Shown: positions 5,309-7,938 of the stretch, in pieces
Layout of the letters: each line of letters begins with the position of its first letter
How positions within the stretch are numbered: the first letter of the stretch is position 1
NCBI GenBank assembly: GCA_900752845.1
Contig: CAADWU010000108.1
Span: 1-7,938 of the forward strand
Source: Candidatus Gastranaerophilales bacterium
GTDB taxonomy: Bacteria; Cyanobacteriota; Vampirovibrionia; Gastranaerophilales; Gastranaerophilaceae
Length of the DNA stretch: 7,938 nt
Direction: 5' to 3'
Translations under genes and position numbers: made by a program
The notes under the pieces: generated by a model
What the model saw: the letters and a program-made list of their open reading frames with translations, nothing else
The model's database searches: none
Told to the model about the DNA's origin: nothing

Positions 5309-7938
5309 ATGAAGCCAGCTTTTCTATATTTGTACCAAGTCTGGATAACATTTTTTCAATTTTATCCACCTTTCTATTTAACACCATATCATCTTTTTCT
5401 TCAAGTGTTGATAAAATTTTCTCAAGCTTCATTTCTAATCTGTCAATACGTAATTCCTGCTGTTCAAACCTGTTTTCAAGTTCTTCAAGCACTTCTGTCT
5501 TGTCAGGCAAAGCATCTTTAAGCTCTTGGATTGTTTCTTTTATTCCGTTGATTTCAGAAGTTTTCTCTGAAATACTCGAAATATTTTCTGTAGTGGAATC
5601 AATCCACTCACCAAGATACATCATTACCTGATGGAAAACTTTGTCTGCATTTAATGAAGAATTCATTAAAGAAGTCAGTTTATCAAGTTTGATTTCAAGT
5701 CTTTCACTGCTTTGCGTATTTCCGAAATTATTAATTCTTTCATCAAGTTTATAGACAAGGTTGCTGAAAGTATCCAGCCCGTCTCTCAAAGATTTGTAAG
5801 AATCGTCGGACGTAAGCAGCAATTTATTGGTTCTTGAGCTCAAACTTAAAATATCATCGTTAAGTTTTTCTATATCATTTTTTAAATCAAAAACCTGATC
5901 TTGAGTTAAAGTATTTTCCAAACCTTCAACCGATTTTACAATCCTGTTGATATTTTGAGAAAGCGAACCGAAATTTTCGCCTGTAGGCGAAACTTCACTT
6001 AATGCAATTCTCAATTTAGCAATATCTGTTTCAACATCCTGTAAAGTATATGAATAGTCATCATCTCCTGAACTTGCAATCTGTTTAAGCTGATTTCTTA
6101 CTTCAAGCAGGTGCTGGTTAATTTCGTCTGTTTTTTCTTCTACAAAATCTTTAATCTCTTCGGTTTCTTCTACAAAAGAAATCTGGTCAGTTAAAGACAA
6201 AATAGCAGTCATTATAGATTCTTTAATGTCTTCGGAATTCTTTTCCAAATCAACATTATCAATCTTTATCAACAAATCTCTCAAATATTGATCAATTGCT
6301 GCTGCTTTTTCTCCTGATGCAGCATCAAAATATTTTCTTTGTTCAAAGATAAGATTTTTAATATCGTCAATTTCTTCTTCAAGGTCAAATTCAGCACCGT
6401 CTAGTGCAAGAACATCAACTTTTTCATGAAGAACTGCAAGCATCTGAGCAACTTTATCTTCATTTTCAGAGAATTCGTCAAATTTTTCATGAAGTTCTTC
6501 AACACCTGAATCGGATGCAATAATGTCAATTTTTTCATTTAAAGCATCAATTGCATCAGTCAATGTATCACGCAGTTCTTCAACAGAACTGTCTGTTGCA
6601 ATAACATCAACTTTTTCAGACAACATTTGCAAAGAAGAATTCAGTGTATCATCATCGGATATTTCGTTTAGTTTTGCGGTAATCTCATCAATAGCTTCTT
6701 TTATAGAATCGTCTTCTACAATAACATCTACTTTAGATGATAATACATTAAGAATTTCCAAAAGATTTTTCTTATGATTTTCAACCTGTTCTTTAATGTC
6801 TTCTATCGAAGTGATAACTTCTTCGTTGTCTGTTGAAGTTACAAGCATATCAAATTTTTGGTGTAAAGTTTCGAGTGATTCTTTTGCCTGAACAGGACTG
6901 TATTTGTCAATAGTATTTTCACACGCTGTTTGTACGTAATTCTTTATGTCATCGCCGAATGTAGAAACATTAGCACTAATTTCGTTGTTCTGCGCATTGA
7001 TAATGCTTTGTTCCGTAAGCATTGCATCGAGTTTTACGGACAATTCATCTTTCAGGTTATCAATAGAATTAAGAGTTTTTGTGTCTGTATCGCTTAAACT
7101 TTCATCAATATGAGATTTCAAATCACCGATATATTCGTCAAGTTTTTCTTCAAATACATTTTTAATATCACGAGCATTTGTTTCTACATTAAGATTTAAA
7201 AGTTCAATATTATTTTGTATTTTGTCGCTGACACATTCTTCAATAGCGGAAATTCTGTTAAATGTTTCTTTATAAGCCTGTTCCAGCCTTGAAACAGCTT
7301 CTGAGTTAGCCGCAAATTCACCGTTTACGTCAACACTGAAATTAACAAAAGATTGTTCAATTTGAGATTTTATATTTTCAAGAATTGTATTAAAGTCAAA
7401 CCCTAAAAATTCTTCAATTTCAGTCTTCAACGGCTCGAATGTTCTTGACATTTCTTCTGTTTTAGTCTGGATAGCTTCTGCAATATCAGTGTTAACAAGT
7501 CCGATTTCCTGTTTTAGAGATGCGATTTTTTCTTCCAAATCAGAAATTAGTTCTTGTTGTGAAGTAAGTCCTGTTTGTTTTACATCTTCTATAGAATTTA
7601 AAAGGTTTTCAAATCTCTCATCTACAGCTTCAATATTATCTTTCAAAGAAGAATTAACCCCGCTCATAACAGCATCTGTAATCCCGGAAATATTTATCAT
7701 TATATTTTCAATTGATGAATCAATTACTGATATTGTTTCTGAAAAATTATCGTCAGCTGATATTTTAGAAGCTTTAATAATATCATTAATAGAAGCTAGT
7801 TCATCTTTGACACTTAACATTTCTGTCAGAGAAACATCCAGCTTAGCTTCAGTTTCAGAAGAACGTACTTCAACATTCTGAACATATTCTGAAAGTTTAG
7901 CCTGCAATGTTTCCATTTTTTCAGAATATAATTCAGCA
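5292..7938 (-). CDS. Very long acidic coiled-coil protein with a recurrent LxxK-h-D motif; N-terminus outside the window
   Basis: Not a family I recognise. Seen: at least 881 residues up to the stop at 5294-5292, and the frame stays open to the right edge, so ATG at 7916 is probably internal: the codons before it (AELYSEK) continue the same helix pattern. Residue numbers here count from that Met. Nearly the whole chain is heptad-like, rich in Glu, Asp, Ser, Ile, Leu and Lys, with only about four prolines (162, 341, 644, 804), one Trp (771) and almost no Cys. No membrane segment, signal peptide, Walker motif or chemoreceptor hairpin is seen. Residues 351-510 form an imperfect internal repeat; the C-terminus (about 793-874) is the densest coiled coil. 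Inference: an elongated structural or scaffolding protein, perhaps cytoskeletal or polar, with any catalytic, membrane or anchoring domain in the unseen N-terminus. It is followed by overlapping glcD. Confidence 0.85.
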   Translation of the reverse strand, partial: AELYSEKMETLQAKLSEYVQNVEVRSSETEAKLDVSLTEMLSVKDELASINDIIKASKISADDNFSETISVIDSSIENIMINISGITDAVMSGVNSSLKDNIEAVDERFENLLNSIEDVKQTGLTSQQELISDLEEKIASLKQEIGLVNTDIAEAIQTKTEEMSRTFEPLKTEIEEFLGFDFNTILENIKSQIEQSFVNFSVDVNGEFAANSEAVSRLEQAYKETFNRISAIEECVSDKIQNNIELLNLNVETNARDIKNVFEEKLDEYIGDLKSHIDESLSDTDTKTLNSIDNLKDELSVKLDAMLTEQSIINAQNNEISANVSTFGDDIKNYVQTACENTIDKYSPVQAKESLETLHQKFDMLVTSTDNEEVITSIEDIKEQVENHKKNLLEILNVLSSKVDVIVEDDSIKEAIDEITAKLNEISDDDTLNSSLQMLSEKVDVIATDSSVEELRDTLTDAIDALNEKIDIIASDSGVEELHEKFDEFSENEDKVAQMLAVLHEKVDVLALDGAEFDLEEEIDDIKNLIFEQRKYFDAASGEKAAAIDQYLRDLLIKIDNVDLEKNSEDIKESIMTAILSLTDQISFVEETEEIKDFVEEKTDEINQHLLEVRNQLKQIASSGDDDYSYTLQDVETDIAKLRIALSEVSPTGENFGSLSQNINRIVKSVEGLENTLTQDQVFDLKNDIEKLNDDILSLSSRTNKLLLTSDDSYKSLRDGLDTFSNLVYKLDERINNFGNTQSSERLEIKLDKLTSLMNSSLNADKVFHQVMMYLGEWIDSTTENISSISEKTSEINGIKETIQELKDALPDKTEVLEELENRFEQQELRIDRLEMKLEKILSTLEEKDDMVLNRKVDKIEKMLSRLGTNIEKLASYVDEE
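6387..6866 (-). repeat. Imperfect internal protein repeat in the coiled-coil gene
   Basis: Five related units start at residues 351, 392, 432, 459 and 496 (DNA 6866, 6743, 6623, 6542, 6431). Cores are LHQKFDMLVT, LSSKVDVIVED, LSEKVDVIATDSSVEEL, LNEKIDIIASDSGVEEL and LHEKVDVLALDG. A shorter copy, LHEKFDEF, lies at residue 475 (DNA 6494). Spacings of 41, 40, 27 and 37 residues between full units are irregular, so this is a diverged repeat rather than a recent tandem array. At DNA level, similarity is limited to short stretches such as GCAATAACATCAACTTTTTC at 6597. Confidence 0.75.

Noticed and set aside
5215..5631. Ser/Phe-rich plus-strand open frames opposite the coiled-coil gene (also 6523-6777 and 7489-7881)
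   Set aside because: Reverse reading of Glu/Lys/Asp-rich codons produces Ser/Phe/Leu-rich frames; there are no ribosome binding sites or domain motifs.
5292..7938. Coiled-coil gene as a chemoreceptor, SMC protein or phage tail tape measure
   Set aside because: There is no conserved chemoreceptor hairpin, no Walker A/B or ABC signature, and no hydrophobic membrane region or phage neighbours in the visible part.

Overview
The window is AT-rich, tightly packed bacterial DNA with six protein-coding genes. Two of them run off the window edges. I see no RNA gene, insertion sequence, CRISPR array or phage structural gene, and no non-coding stretch longer than about 70 bases. The strong AT bias, the Lys/Asn/Ile/Glu-rich proteins and the gene style would fit a host-associated low-GC lineage such as Gastranaerophilales (Melainabacteria) or a similar gut bacterium. 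This is a guess from composition; no taxonomic marker gene is present.

Left arm (1-1142, minus strand): the N-terminal 380 residues of a membrane-anchored helical-repeat protein. Its layout resembles the superhelical part of Slt-type soluble lytic transglycosylases; any catalytic domain lies beyond base 1. A 65-base divergent spacer (1143-1207) separates it from the rightward pair. The spacer carries plausible promoters for both directions, each so close to its start codon that the mRNAs may have almost no leader.

Rightward unit (1208-3135, plus strand): a 175-residue divergent relative of thiamine-phosphate synthase that has lost most catalytic residues, then a full-length manC (bifunctional mannose-1-phosphate guanylyltransferase / mannose-6-phosphate isomerase) with a perfect AGGAGG ribosome binding site. 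ManC supplies GDP-mannose for surface polysaccharides or glycoprotein glycans.

Leftward unit (7938-3059, minus strand): in transcription order, a very long acidic coiled-coil protein (more than 880 residues, N-terminus outside the window), a GlcD-type FAD-linked oxidase whose start overlaps the coiled-coil stop, and, after a 15-base gap, a small HEFAH zinc metallopeptidase-like protein. The last gene converges on manC and overlaps its 3' end by 77 bases. The spacing suggests one transcript, but the three products have no obvious shared pathway.

No defence, secondary-metabolite or mobile system is convincingly present. The points most worth checking are the degenerate ThiE-like protein, the altered cupin metal site of ManC, the antisense gene overlap, the recurrent LxxK-h-D motif of the coiled-coil protein, and the apparently leaderless divergent promoters.
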